Shown here: one piece after another, positions 51,298 to 60,850 of the stretch | Position numbering within the stretch: position 1 is the stretch's first letter | How the letters are laid out: the number at the start of each line of letters is the position of its first letter | From: an uncultured Lachnospiraceae bacterium | GTDB lineage: Bacteria > Bacillota > Clostridia > Lachnospirales > Lachnospiraceae | Length of the DNA stretch: 64,000 nt | Reading direction: 5' to 3' | Assembly (NCBI GenBank): GCA_947577185.1 | Contig: CANPUE010000004.1 | Location: 93,688-157,687 of the forward strand | Notes under the pieces: model-generated | The model's input: the letters and a program-made list of their open reading frames with translations, nothing else | Told to the model about the DNA's origin: nothing | Databases searched by the model: none | Translations under genes and position numbers: made by a program

Positions 51298-53421
51298 CTA
51301 AAATAAACCCTTCTTTTTCTTCATGCGCCCGATCGTTTCCTTCGGCATTCTCGTTACCTGCATGAACACTTTCAAAATATTCTCTGACTTCTGCTCAAAT
51401 CCCGACAGGGTCAGCGTAAAATTCGGGTCTTCTGTCTCAAAGGCAAAGACACCGTCCCCCACTCGGAATCCATTCGTGGAGAACATTTTGTTCTTAAAAG
51501 CAACCGGCGTATCGTTCCATTTGAGCTGCCGGAGACTGACAATGCAGGTATCACTGCATGGATCAATGCGGACCGCCAGCCTTCCGTTTTCTACCAACAG
51601 CTGCAGCTCCTTCTCTTCCTGGAACGTCTCTTCCAGAAAATAGGAATCCTGTTCATGAAAGCCGTCCCCCGTATCTTCGTAAATCTGCGTTTTTCCCTTC
51701 TGCTTCTCCGCAGGCGGTACCATGGAAAACTCCGACAGGCTGTAAACCGGCTGACCGATCGCTTCACGGATCTCTCCCATGGACATTCTTTTACCCGTCA
51801 CATACTTTTGGAAAGCCGCCTCCTGCTGTCTGTACTGCGCCGCATCCAGCTCGGTAATTTCCAGTTTTTTCAATATTAAATCCAGATCTAATTTATTTCT
51901 CTTTTCATTTTCCAATAAATAACAGTAGATTGCTCTAAATGCGATCTCCTTTACTTCCATCTGTTTAGCAAAGGTCCACTCATAATCAATCAGGTATCCC
52001 TGCCCGTCGGCCGAGATCAGGATGTTCGCAAAAATCAGATCATAATCGGTAATCGGCATTTCCTGACGATAGGAAATGCAGGCAAGATATTTATCAAATA
52101 ACAGTTGAAATCCTTCCATATCATTCTTTTCGAGGTAAGCATCCAGAAGTTCCTCCATCGTTTTTCCTTCCAGATATTCAAAGACTGCATAGAGATCGCC
52201 TGCAGCGTCCCCGGAACCGTCTTCTCTCACCAGTTCGCATCGGTTGACCTGAAGGTTACCGCCATCGAAACGTTCGCTCAGTTTCTCATAGGCACAATAC
52301 ATCTGCTCAATATGTTCCTTTGCCGCATCAGATAACGGATGCTTTTCTATCTGTTTTACGATGGCTCCGTCTATCTTCCGATGCGTCAGACAGGTTTTGA
52401 TCTTAAATTCATCCGCCCTGTCATTGGAATATTTCGCATATTTTACCGGCAGTTCGGAACCCAATACCATCACATAGGAATTGGCAAACAGCGGATACTG
52501 TCCTTCTCTGATCAAGGTATCATAGACCAGTTTTTCATCAAACAACTGCAGTCTCTCTCTGTCAAAATTGCGGAGATTGGAAGACAATTCCCCTCTTCTT
52601 GGCAGTCTCTCGTCAGAATACAGACAGGTCATAAACTTATAATCCGGATAGGGATAATACATCGCAATCTCCGAAAATCCGCATCGTTTCGCGATCTGGA
52701 TCAGTCCCTTTCTGGTAAACGTCCGGATAACGCCGCCGTCCGGATAATCCTCCAGACTGCTGAACCAGGTGCCGAGATGGTCCTCCTTACAGCCTGCCCA
52801 ATATTTCAGTCCCAGTTTATTTTCAATCGCAATCACAATATGACCGTCTTTTTTTCGGTGTTTTTCCAGAATCTTTAAGAAATCTTCATACGGCGTCTTT
52901 GATTGAATATAAGCCTTGCCATATTCCAATACGCCGATCAGACAAATATAGTCATAATCAGCCGGCAGATCCGGCTCAATATCCTGAAAATTGCCGACAT
53001 GAATCGTAACATTTTCATCATCCATATGACGATATGCATTGATCAGACTCCGCTTCTTTGACAGGTCAATGCAGGTCACCTCTCCGGCTTTTCGCGCCAG
53101 TGCGCCTGTGACCGCACCACAGCCGGAACCTACTTCCAGCACTTTCATGCTTTTATCGATCGGAAGCCATTCGACAATGTTCTCCCTAAGCGGCGAGAGA
53201 TGATACAGAATGGGCCAGCTTCTTCTCTCCTCAATGAGACGCGGATATTCCACCTGTGCATAATCTTTGGCAATGGAAAGCAGTTCGTCCTCCACGTCAC
53301 CGTCACAATAGTAGTCCTGGCCTGGATAATGCTTTAAATTCAGTTTGATCTTTCCGATTTCTTCTATTATAGTTTCGCTGATTGTTTCGTTGATCGTTTC
53401 ATCCACACGGTTGCTGCCCAT
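51298..53421 (-). CDS. bifunctional methyltransferase-kinase-like protein (WbdD-like architecture)
   Basis: SAM motif VLEVGSGCGAVTGALARKAGEVTCIDLSKK; kinase-like ITDYDLIFANILISADGQGYLIDYEWTFA. Confidence 0.75.
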   Translation of the reverse strand: MGSNRVDETINETISETIIEEIGKIKLNLKHYPGQDYYCDGDVEDELLSIAKDYAQVEYPRLIEERRSWPILYHLSPLRENIVEWLPIDKSMKVLEVGSGCGAVTGALARKAGEVTCIDLSKKRSLINAYRHMDDENVTIHVGNFQDIEPDLPADYDYICLIGVLEYGKAYIQSKTPYEDFLKILEKHRKKDGHIVIAIENKLGLKYWAGCKEDHLGTWFSSLEDYPDGGVIRTFTRKGLIQIAKRCGFSEIAMYYPYPDYKFMTCLYSDERLPRRGELSSNLRNFDRERLQLFDEKLVYDTLIREGQYPLFANSYVMVLGSELPVKYAKYSNDRADEFKIKTCLTHRKIDGAIVKQIEKHPLSDAAKEHIEQMYCAYEKLSERFDGGNLQVNRCELVREDGSGDAAGDLYAVFEYLEGKTMEELLDAYLEKNDMEGFQLLFDKYLACISYRQEMPITDYDLIFANILISADGQGYLIDYEWTFAKQMEVKEIAFRAIYCYLLENEKRNKLDLDLILKKLEITELDAAQYRQQEAAFQKYVTGKRMSMGEIREAIGQPVYSLSEFSMVPPAEKQKGKTQIYEDTGDGFHEQDSYFLEETFQEEKELQLLVENGRLAVRIDPCSDTCIVSLRQLKWNDTPVAFKNKMFSTNGFRVGDGVFAFETEDPNFTLTLSGFEQKSENILKVFMQVTRMPKETIGRMKKKKGLF

Positions 53422-53430
53422 AAAAAACCC

Positions 53431-54726
53431 CTAAATGATCTGTATGTTCGAATTCATGTCATAAAATCCTACTGTGTTCTTATCAGAGATGACTGTCAGA
53501 TTCAGCACATCATACAGTCTGTGATAAACCGTGAAATCATCTCCCTCATAACCGGTGACGCCAAGTGAGAGCAGGTATTCCCCGCCCTGCAGATTCATTT
53601 CCTGCGTAAAGATAATCTCTTTCGTCTCACCGGCCTTCACAGGTTCCAAAAACGCTTTTTCAAACATTGTATTGGTTCCCGTGATTTCCGTGCCGCGGAT
53701 ATTTTTGATGGTAAAGGCAAAAATCGGTGCGGCAAGATCTTCCTTCATCTGTACTTTCATATGAATCCGGAATACAGAACCTTTCAAAATTGCAGACGTT
53801 TTTGTACCCTTCTCGTCGGAAATAAAATATTCGGTGATAACGGCTTTCTTAGAACCGTATTCTAACAGCTCCGGATTTTCATTCGCCGCTCTGCTCTCTG
53901 CGGCGTCACGTTGTCCTGCCGCCATCTTTTTGAGCTGCTCATCTTCCAAAAGACGTTCCTCCGGCGCCTCCTCCTCGATCGTATACTGTCCGACCAGCAC
54001 ACGTTTATAGACATCAATCATCTCTTTGGGCGCGCCCTCTCCGAGTTTCACCCCCTGATTGAGCAATACGACTCTGTCACAGTATTTGCTGATACTGCTC
54101 AGATCATGACTGACAAATACGATCGTCTTTCCCATCGCTTTAAACTCTTCAAATTTATGATAACATTTGGCCTGGAAAAAAACATCTCCCACGGAAAGGG
54201 CCTCGTCCACGATGAGAATCTCCGGCTCAATATTAATCGCTACCGCGAAGGCAAGCCGCACAAACATACCGCTGGAATATGTTTTGACCGGCTGGTGGAC
54301 ATATTCCCCGATATCGGCAAATTCCAGAATGTCATTCATCTTTTCATTGATTTCCTTCTCGGAAAAGCCGATCATCGTCCCGTTTAAGTAAATATTCTCG
54401 ATGCCGTTATATTCCATATTAAAGCCTGCGCCAAGCTCTAACAGGGCAGAAATCCGTCCGTTAACGGTGACTTCCCCGCCTGTAGGATTCAAAACACCTG
54501 TTATTATTTTTAAAATAGTGGACTTACCGGAACCGTTTGTCCCGATAATGCCCACTGTTTCACCCTGACGGATCGTCAGATTGACACCTTTCAGCGCATG
54601 GTGCTCCGTATGCCTTTTGCCCCTGCCGAAGCCGAGCGCTTCCTTCAGTCTGTCAGAAGATTTATCATATAGTTTATAAACTTTATCCAGGTCTTTTACC
54701 TGAATCGCAATATTTTCATCCAGCAT
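53431..54726 (-). CDS. polysaccharide ABC exporter ATPase with Wzt C-terminal domain
   Basis: GTNGSGKSTILKIITGVLNPTGG; YSSGMFVRLAFAVA; ILIVDEALSVGD; ~160-aa C-terminal beta-rich domain. Confidence 0.9.
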   Translation of the reverse strand: MLDENIAIQVKDLDKVYKLYDKSSDRLKEALGFGRGKRHTEHHALKGVNLTIRQGETVGIIGTNGSGKSTILKIITGVLNPTGGEVTVNGRISALLELGAGFNMEYNGIENIYLNGTMIGFSEKEINEKMNDILEFADIGEYVHQPVKTYSSGMFVRLAFAVAINIEPEILIVDEALSVGDVFFQAKCYHKFEEFKAMGKTIVFVSHDLSSISKYCDRVVLLNQGVKLGEGAPKEMIDVYKRVLVGQYTIEEEAPEERLLEDEQLKKMAAGQRDAAESRAANENPELLEYGSKKAVITEYFISDEKGTKTSAILKGSVFRIHMKVQMKEDLAAPIFAFTIKNIRGTEITGTNTMFEKAFLEPVKAGETKEIIFTQEMNLQGGEYLLSLGVTGYEGDDFTVYHRLYDVLNLTVISDKNTVGFYDMNSNIQII

Positions 54727-54740
54727 AACGGCCTCCCGTA

Positions 54741-55772
54741 TTAAAGTACGTCCGCGAAATGTACCCTCAGTTTTTTAAACAGCAGCGTTCCGATGCAGAA
54801 CAGGCTGATCGTAAAAATCCAGAAATAAGTGGAAGAATAGAAGTGCTCCCAAAACCATAAATCCTCAAAAAGAGCGCTGCGGAATCCATTTACGATATAA
54901 ACAAGCGGATTCAGTTTAAAAAATGTTTTCATGTCGTCGCTCAACATGGAGATATCCCAAAGGATCGGTGTCGCCCACATGCCAATCTGCAAAGCAATAC
55001 TGATAATCTGCTGTAAATCCCTGAAAAAAACAACGAGTGCGCAGGTAAAATAACTCATGGCAAGCACAAACATAAACAGACAGAAACTATAATAGGGAAT
55101 CTGCAGCGTATAAACTGTCGGGTAATATCCATATCCGACCGCCACTAAAAGCAGAACCCCTACAAAAAAAACATGGATGAACGTCGCCGCAATGATCTTG
55201 ATGATCGGAAGGATACTGATATTAAAAACGACTTTTTTCACAAGATAATTGTACTCCAGTAACGCCATGGTACCCTGCGTGATCGCTTCTGAAAAATAAA
55301 ACCATGGCACCAGTCCTGCCGTCAGGTACAGCACATAAGGCACGTCAATTCCTCCCGCCACCATCTGGCTCCTGGTGTCAAACACTTTATCAAAAACGAT
55401 CCAGTACATGAGGACCGTAACAACGGGCTGTACCATCGCCCAGATGATACCCAGATAAGAACCCGCATAGCGTGTCTTAAAATCATTTTTTGCGAGCTTC
55501 CAGATCAGCCTCCTGCTCTGAAAAAGCTCGATCGGGATTGTCGTCAGTCCGTCATAAAAAAGCGCGAAAATAATACACGTAAAAGTGATCAGGACACAGC
55601 CGCTGACTTTTTTCATGTTTTCCGTCACCTGATCGGCGAGCGGATTGTGATGATTGATCAAAACGATTGCCAGAATCAGGCCAAATCCCCAGAAAATGGC
55701 AATCGCCGCAGGCTTGGGAAAGGGCCTGCGGTTCTTTTTCTTTTCTTTTGTTCCCGTATCATGTACGCTCAT
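54741..55772 (-). CDS. polysaccharide ABC exporter permease (Wzm/TagG type)
   Basis: LAKNDFKTRYAGSYLGIIWAMVQPVVTVLMYWIVF; LVPWFYFSEAI. Confidence 0.92.
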   Translation of the reverse strand: MSVHDTGTKEKKKNRRPFPKPAAIAIFWGFGLILAIVLINHHNPLADQVTENMKKVSGCVLITFTCIIFALFYDGLTTIPIELFQSRRLIWKLAKNDFKTRYAGSYLGIIWAMVQPVVTVLMYWIVFDKVFDTRSQMVAGGIDVPYVLYLTAGLVPWFYFSEAITQGTMALLEYNYLVKKVVFNISILPIIKIIAATFIHVFFVGVLLLVAVGYGYYPTVYTLQIPYYSFCLFMFVLAMSYFTCALVVFFRDLQQIISIALQIGMWATPILWDISMLSDDMKTFFKLNPLVYIVNGFRSALFEDLWFWEHFYSSTYFWIFTISLFCIGTLLFKKLRVHFADVL

Positions 55773-55793
55773 TTCACTAGAAAATCCCTTCTC

Positions 55794-56357
55794 TTACTTG
55801 CGGTATCTGGACGTAAATTCCTCTAATCCGCCCCATTTCGTATCCCGCACCGACTGAACCGGCATCATGCCTTCTCCGAGCGGCCACGTTATCCCGATCG
55901 CAGGATCATTCCATGCGATACCGCCCTGATCGTCCGCATGATAATAGTCCGTACATTTATAGGTAAATTCAGCATAATCGGAAACAACAAGGAAACCATG
56001 CGCGAAATCTTTGGGAACAAAAAACTGTTTCCTGTTTTCCGCAGACAGCAGCACGCCATGCCACTTACCATACGTTTCAGAACCCGGTCTGAGGTCCACG
56101 GCTACGTCAAACACTTCCCCCTGCAATACTCTCACCAGCTTTGCCTGCGGGTATTGGATCTGGAAATGAAGTCCCCGTAAGACACCCTTGACGGAAGCGG
56201 ACTGGTTGTCCTGCACAAAGACTTCATCGATCCCCGCCGCCTTATAGTCTTCATAATGATAGGTTTCCATGAAATATCCCCTCTCATCCGGAAACACCGT
56301 AGGTGTAATGATTTTAAGTCCCTCTATCTCACATGTCTCCACCTTTATCTTTCCCAC
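55794..56357 (-). CDS. rfbC: dTDP-4-dehydrorhamnose 3,5-epimerase
   Basis: PTVFPDERGYFMETYHYEDYKAAGIDEVFVQDNQSASVKGVLRGLHFQ; GTG start after GGAGGAACAGG. Confidence 0.93.
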   Translation of the reverse strand: MGKIKVETCEIEGLKIITPTVFPDERGYFMETYHYEDYKAAGIDEVFVQDNQSASVKGVLRGLHFQIQYPQAKLVRVLQGEVFDVAVDLRPGSETYGKWHGVLLSAENRKQFFVPKDFAHGFLVVSDYAEFTYKCTDYYHADDQGGIAWNDPAIGITWPLGEGMMPVQSVRDTKWGGLEEFTSRYRK

Positions 56358-56383
56358 TTTTCCCTGTTCCTCCTTCTCATTCC

Positions 56384-57739
56384 TTATTCCTCGTTCTCTG
56401 TCGGCACATTTCCGGTATCGCCGTTGATCACTCCCGTGTATCCGCCGGCCCCCGCTGAATGGTCGATCGATGTATCGATATTCAGATAGCAGAGATTCAG
56501 ATCCACATTCGTCGAAATACCGTCTATCGTGCCTTTTGATGTATACTGCCACATATGATAATAGCCGTCATAGGTCGGAACTTCCGCATACTGTGCCAGC
56601 CATGTACGATAATCGGACAGTTCTTTGGCATTCACTTTCTGTGCAAACCAGTTGGGCGAAGCATAAATACCTGTCTCGTATCCCGCCGCCGCAATCGTTT
56701 CGAGAAATGCCTTATGATTTTTGGTCCGCTGCTCTGCGCTCAGCACATCGGCCCTGCCATTGCCTCCGGCACTTTCGCTGTCCAGAAATACCGGATAGTC
56801 CACGTCGTATTCCCGGATCAGATTGATCACCATACTCGCTTCCTCTATCGCTTCCACCTCGTTCACTGCCTGTGTGAAAAAGTATACGCCAACCGGTATG
56901 CCCGCACTGATGGCCCCGGTTATATTCTCTTCATATTTCGGATCGATGACGAGTGATCCGCTTGCAGATCCACGGTAACCGCATCGTATGATCGCAAACT
57001 CCACACCAGCGTTTTTGACAGCCTGCCAGTCGATCGTCTTATTCCATTTGGATACGTCAATGCCCTTTTTCGCATTGTCTCCCGCGGTCTCAAACGCCGT
57101 ATTTTCCGTACCGTCTGCCTCCGCCTCCGCTTCCTTCACTTCCGTGTCCTCTTTGGCGGCATCAATATCATCTTCCGTCAGCATCAGATACTCGATATCA
57201 TCCAAAACACGATATTCGATCTCCTGCTTTACGCGGATGGTCGTCACTGTATTCGGCACGCGGTACCCTTCCAGTTCATTCATATAAACGCTGTATTCCC
57301 CGGCGCGCAGTGAATCAATATAGATAATGCCGTCCTCATCATTGTCCGTATATTCACCGAGACCCTCGATCGTCACGGAAAAAGGCGCCCCTGTAACCAA
57401 AAGGCCTCTGCTGTTGACAATCATGATACGCAGGTCTTTGGCCACGGAACTCATCAGGAAGGAAACCACCTTTCCGGAATAGGTTTCAATACTCTTATAG
57501 CGCGGCTCCGCATCAAAAAAAGTGTCGTCCATCAGAAACGCAGACAGATCATTGCCGATCTGCTTGTCGTCTTCTATGACCTCCACTGCCTGGGAATCCA
57601 CCATCTGTACCCTGTCAGGCTTACCAAATCTGTCTTCTATGATATCCCAGTTTGTCACAAAGATAACTGATGTTACGATCAAAAACATCAAAACAACCAG
57701 AAATAAAGTCCTTCGTAATTTTTTAGAGTCCATTCGCAA
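56384..57739 (-). CDS. GH25 lysozyme with N-terminal TM and Cna-B/prealbumin-like domain
   Basis: [62 protein letters not shown]. Confidence 0.9.
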   Translation of the reverse strand: MRMDSKKLRRTLFLVVLMFLIVTSVIFVTNWDIIEDRFGKPDRVQMVDSQAVEVIEDDKQIGNDLSAFLMDDTFFDAEPRYKSIETYSGKVVSFLMSSVAKDLRIMIVNSRGLLVTGAPFSVTIEGLGEYTDNDEDGIIYIDSLRAGEYSVYMNELEGYRVPNTVTTIRVKQEIEYRVLDDIEYLMLTEDDIDAAKEDTEVKEAEAEADGTENTAFETAGDNAKKGIDVSKWNKTIDWQAVKNAGVEFAIIRCGYRGSASGSLVIDPKYEENITGAISAGIPVGVYFFTQAVNEVEAIEEASMVINLIREYDVDYPVFLDSESAGGNGRADVLSAEQRTKNHKAFLETIAAAGYETGIYASPNWFAQKVNAKELSDYRTWLAQYAEVPTYDGYYHMWQYTSKGTIDGISTNVDLNLCYLNIDTSIDHSAGAGGYTGVINGDTGNVPTENEE

Positions 57740-58592
57740 CCTCTGTCAGATATTGTCCGTAGTTTGTCTTAATCAGCGGCCCGGCAAGCTTTAAAAGCTG
57801 TTCCCTGTCGATGAATCCACGCTTATAGGCAATTTCTTCGATGCAGGAGATATAAAGCCCCTGTCTTTTCTGGAACGCCGCTACGAAATCCGCAGCATCA
57901 AGCAAAGAATCATGATTCCCTGTATCAAGCCATGCAAACCCGCGTCCCAGCGTTTCCACACGTAAACTTCCTCTTCTTAAATATTCATTATTAATACTCG
58001 TAATCTCGATTTCTCCGCGCGCAGAAGGATTCACATTCGCCGCAATCTCCACCACGTCATTGTCATAAAAATAAAGACCCGGCACTGCATAATTGCTTTT
58101 TGGCTTTTCCGGCTTTTCCTCGATAGAAAGAGCGACTCCGTTTTCGTCAAATTCCACGACGCCGTATTCTCTCGGATCCCTCACATAATAGCCGAAGATC
58201 GTAGCCCCCTTTTCCCTCGATGCCACTTCCCGCAGCACTTTGGAGAAGCTCTGCCCATAAAAAATATTATCGCCGAGCACGAGCGCCACATTATCGCCGC
58301 CGATAAAATCCGCCCCGATCAAAAAGGCATCCGCGAGTCCTCTCGGTGTCTCCTGTACCGCATATTCCATCCGCAGTCCCAGCTGCTCCCCGCTCCCGAA
58401 CAGTTCTTTAAAGATCGGCAGATCCCTGGGCGTAGAGATAATGAGGATGTCCCGAATCCCCGCCAGCATCAGGATCGACAGCGGATAATAAATCATAGGT
58501 TTATCGTAAACAGGCATGATCTGCTTGGAAATTGCTTTTGTCAGCGGATATAAACGGGTCCCGGAACCGCCCGCAAGAATGATTCCTTTCAT
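57723..58592 (-). CDS. rfbA: glucose-1-phosphate thymidylyltransferase
   Basis: [39 protein letters not shown]. Confidence 0.97.
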   Translation of the reverse strand: MKGIILAGGSGTRLYPLTKAISKQIMPVYDKPMIYYPLSILMLAGIRDILIISTPRDLPIFKELFGSGEQLGLRMEYAVQETPRGLADAFLIGADFIGGDNVALVLGDNIFYGQSFSKVLREVASREKGATIFGYYVRDPREYGVVEFDENGVALSIEEKPEKPKSNYAVPGLYFYDNDVVEIAANVNPSARGEIEITSINNEYLRRGSLRVETLGRGFAWLDTGNHDSLLDAADFVAAFQKRQGLYISCIEEIAYKRGFIDREQLLKLAGPLIKTNYGQYLTEVANGL

Positions 58593-58667
58593 ATCTGATA
58601 CATGCTCCTTTCAAATTTCGTGCTTTCAGGCACAAACATACACGTATATTTTACCATAAAACTTTTC

Positions 58668-59636
58668 TCAGAAAAAGCCCTGATTTTCTTCTAAAATTTC
58701 CCTGATTCCCTGCCTGAAATCAGTACGCGCAAAGGTTCCGATCTGTTCTTCCAGCAGCGTTGTGTCTGCACACAGATGCATGACCTGTTTATCACTGTAA
58801 GGCATCAGACCGATTCCGAGCTGTTTTTCCAGCTCCTTCTCTGTTCCTTCGTCCGCCTGCTTCTGATCGTAAAACGCATGGACAACATGATAAATATCTT
58901 TGATATAGCTTTTGAGCATTCGGTCCTGTCCGCTTCCGACACAATAAACGCTGCCATGGACTCCCTGATCCCCCAGCGCATAAAAAATCTCAGCTGCATC
59001 TTTACTGTACAGATAGTCCCATGTCTGTTCTCCGGGGGTAAAAGCGGTCTGTTCTCCGTTTTTCAATTTCCGTATCGCACTCATCACCATAGACCCTGCG
59101 CCGTCATAGGGACCGTAAACGCTCAGGATCCTGCACCAGATCTGTCTGATCTGCATTTTTTCGCAAAGCACTCTGCTCATCTGTCCCGCACAGAGTTTGG
59201 CCATACCATAGCCGTTGTCCGGCCTGACAGGTGTCTGCGGCGTGAGTTTTCCCTCCACCCGGCCATATTCCGCCTGGGATCCTGCACCGATGAAAGTATG
59301 ACAGCCCAGTCTTCCCGCAAGTTCCGCCGCATCCATCGTGTAAGCGATATTCGCCGACTGTAAATGCATATCGTTTCTGGCATCCCCCACCGTACCGTTC
59401 CATGCAAAATGGTAGAACACATCATATGTCTGTGCGCTGTTACCTTGGGCAAATAATGTACTGTATTCGTCCAGATCCGCCTCAAGCACTGTCACAAACG
59501 GAGAAACCGGAATGTTTTTGATCCTGGAAGAGCCCTTATGGCAGATTGCCAGAACGAATACCTTTTCGCTGATACACTTGTTGATAAGCGCCATTCCGAT
59601 CGCTCCTGTAGGGCCTGTGATGACAATCCTTTTCAT
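58668..59636 (-). CDS. NAD-dependent epimerase/dehydratase
   Basis: IVITGPTGAIGMALI; YGMAKLCAGQMSRVL. Confidence 0.85.
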   Translation of the reverse strand: MKRIVITGPTGAIGMALINKCISEKVFVLAICHKGSSRIKNIPVSPFVTVLEADLDEYSTLFAQGNSAQTYDVFYHFAWNGTVGDARNDMHLQSANIAYTMDAAELAGRLGCHTFIGAGSQAEYGRVEGKLTPQTPVRPDNGYGMAKLCAGQMSRVLCEKMQIRQIWCRILSVYGPYDGAGSMVMSAIRKLKNGEQTAFTPGEQTWDYLYSKDAAEIFYALGDQGVHGSVYCVGSGQDRMLKSYIKDIYHVVHAFYDQKQADEGTEKELEKQLGIGLMPYSDKQVMHLCADTTLLEEQIGTFARTDFRQGIREILEENQGFF

Positions 59637-59717
59637 AAAAAATCCTCCGTTCACACGAAACAGGCACCCGAAACATATCCATCTTTCTGGATATATCTCC
59701 GGTGCCGCATTCTCTTT

Positions 59718-60800
59718 TTAATTCTTTCCGTACATTTCGGCATAATAATTCTGGTAATCACCGCTTGTCATATTTTTCATCCAGTCCTCATGCGCAAAAT
59801 ACCACTCAATCGTACGCCTGATCCCATCTTTAAACATCGTCTCCGGCTCCCAGCCGATCTCGTCCCTGATCTTATCCGGCGCGATTGCGTATCTTCTGTC
59901 ATGTGCCTTTCTGTCTTCGACATAAGTAATCAGATCCTCGCTGACAAGCGCTTTGCGCGGATCATCATCCGGTAACATCTCCTGTAACGTCTCCAGAATA
60001 ATATGAATGATCTCAATATTCTGTTTCTCGTTATGTCCTCCGACATTATAGGTCTCAAACAGTCTGCCTTTTTCCTGCACCATGTCGATCGCTTTTGCAT
60101 GATCTTCCACATACAGCCAGTCGCGGACATTTTTCCCGTCTCCGTATACCGGAAGTCTGATGCCCTGCAGTGCATTATTGATAATGAGCGGTATCAGTTT
60201 TTCAGGGAACTGATATGGTCCGTAGTTATTGGAGCAGTTGGTAATGTTGGCCGGGAAATGATACGTGTCCATATAAGCCTTTACCAGCATATCGGAACTT
60301 GCCTTGCTCGCTGAGTACGGACTGTGAGGCGCATAAGGCGTCGTCTCGTAGAAGTAACCGCCCTCGTCGTCCAGCGAACCGTATACTTCGTCAGTGGAAA
60401 CATGCAGGAACTTTTTGTCCTTCTGGTAGGAACCATCCTCCAGTTCCCACGCTGCTTTCGCACAGTTTAACATGACTGCCGTTCCAAGTACATTGGTGCG
60501 GATAAATACTTCCGGATCTTTGATGCTTCTGTCAACATGGCTCTCCGCGGCAAAATGCACCACTCTGTCAATATCGTTGCGGGCAAAAATTTCGCTGACC
60601 GCCTCTTTATCACAGATATCCGCCTTGATAAACGTATAATTTTCCCTGTTCTCAATGTCTTTTAAATTTTCCAGATTGCCCGCATAAGTCAGGGCATCTA
60701 CATTGATGATCCGGATGGCATCGCCATACTTCCCAAACATGTAGTGAATATAGTTAGAACCGATAAAACCGGCGCCGCCTGTTACAAGATAGGTTTTCAA
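59718..60800 (-). CDS. rfbB: dTDP-glucose 4,6-dehydratase
   Basis: YLVTGGAGFIGSNYIHYM; HFAAESHVDRSI; STDEVYGSL; YSASKASSDMLV; TTG start after AAAGGAGACGATATCA. Confidence 0.95.
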   Translation of the reverse strand: MKTYLVTGGAGFIGSNYIHYMFGKYGDAIRIINVDALTYAGNLENLKDIENRENYTFIKADICDKEAVSEIFARNDIDRVVHFAAESHVDRSIKDPEVFIRTNVLGTAVMLNCAKAAWELEDGSYQKDKKFLHVSTDEVYGSLDDEGGYFYETTPYAPHSPYSASKASSDMLVKAYMDTYHFPANITNCSNNYGPYQFPEKLIPLIINNALQGIRLPVYGDGKNVRDWLYVEDHAKAIDMVQEKGRLFETYNVGGHNEKQNIEIIHIILETLQEMLPDDDPRKALVSEDLITYVEDRKAHDRRYAIAPDKIRDEIGWEPETMFKDGIRRTIEWYFAHEDWMKNMTSGDYQNYYAEMYGKN

Positions 60801-60850
60801 TGATATCGTCTCCTTTTTATTGATTTTACAAACACAGATAATTAATATGA

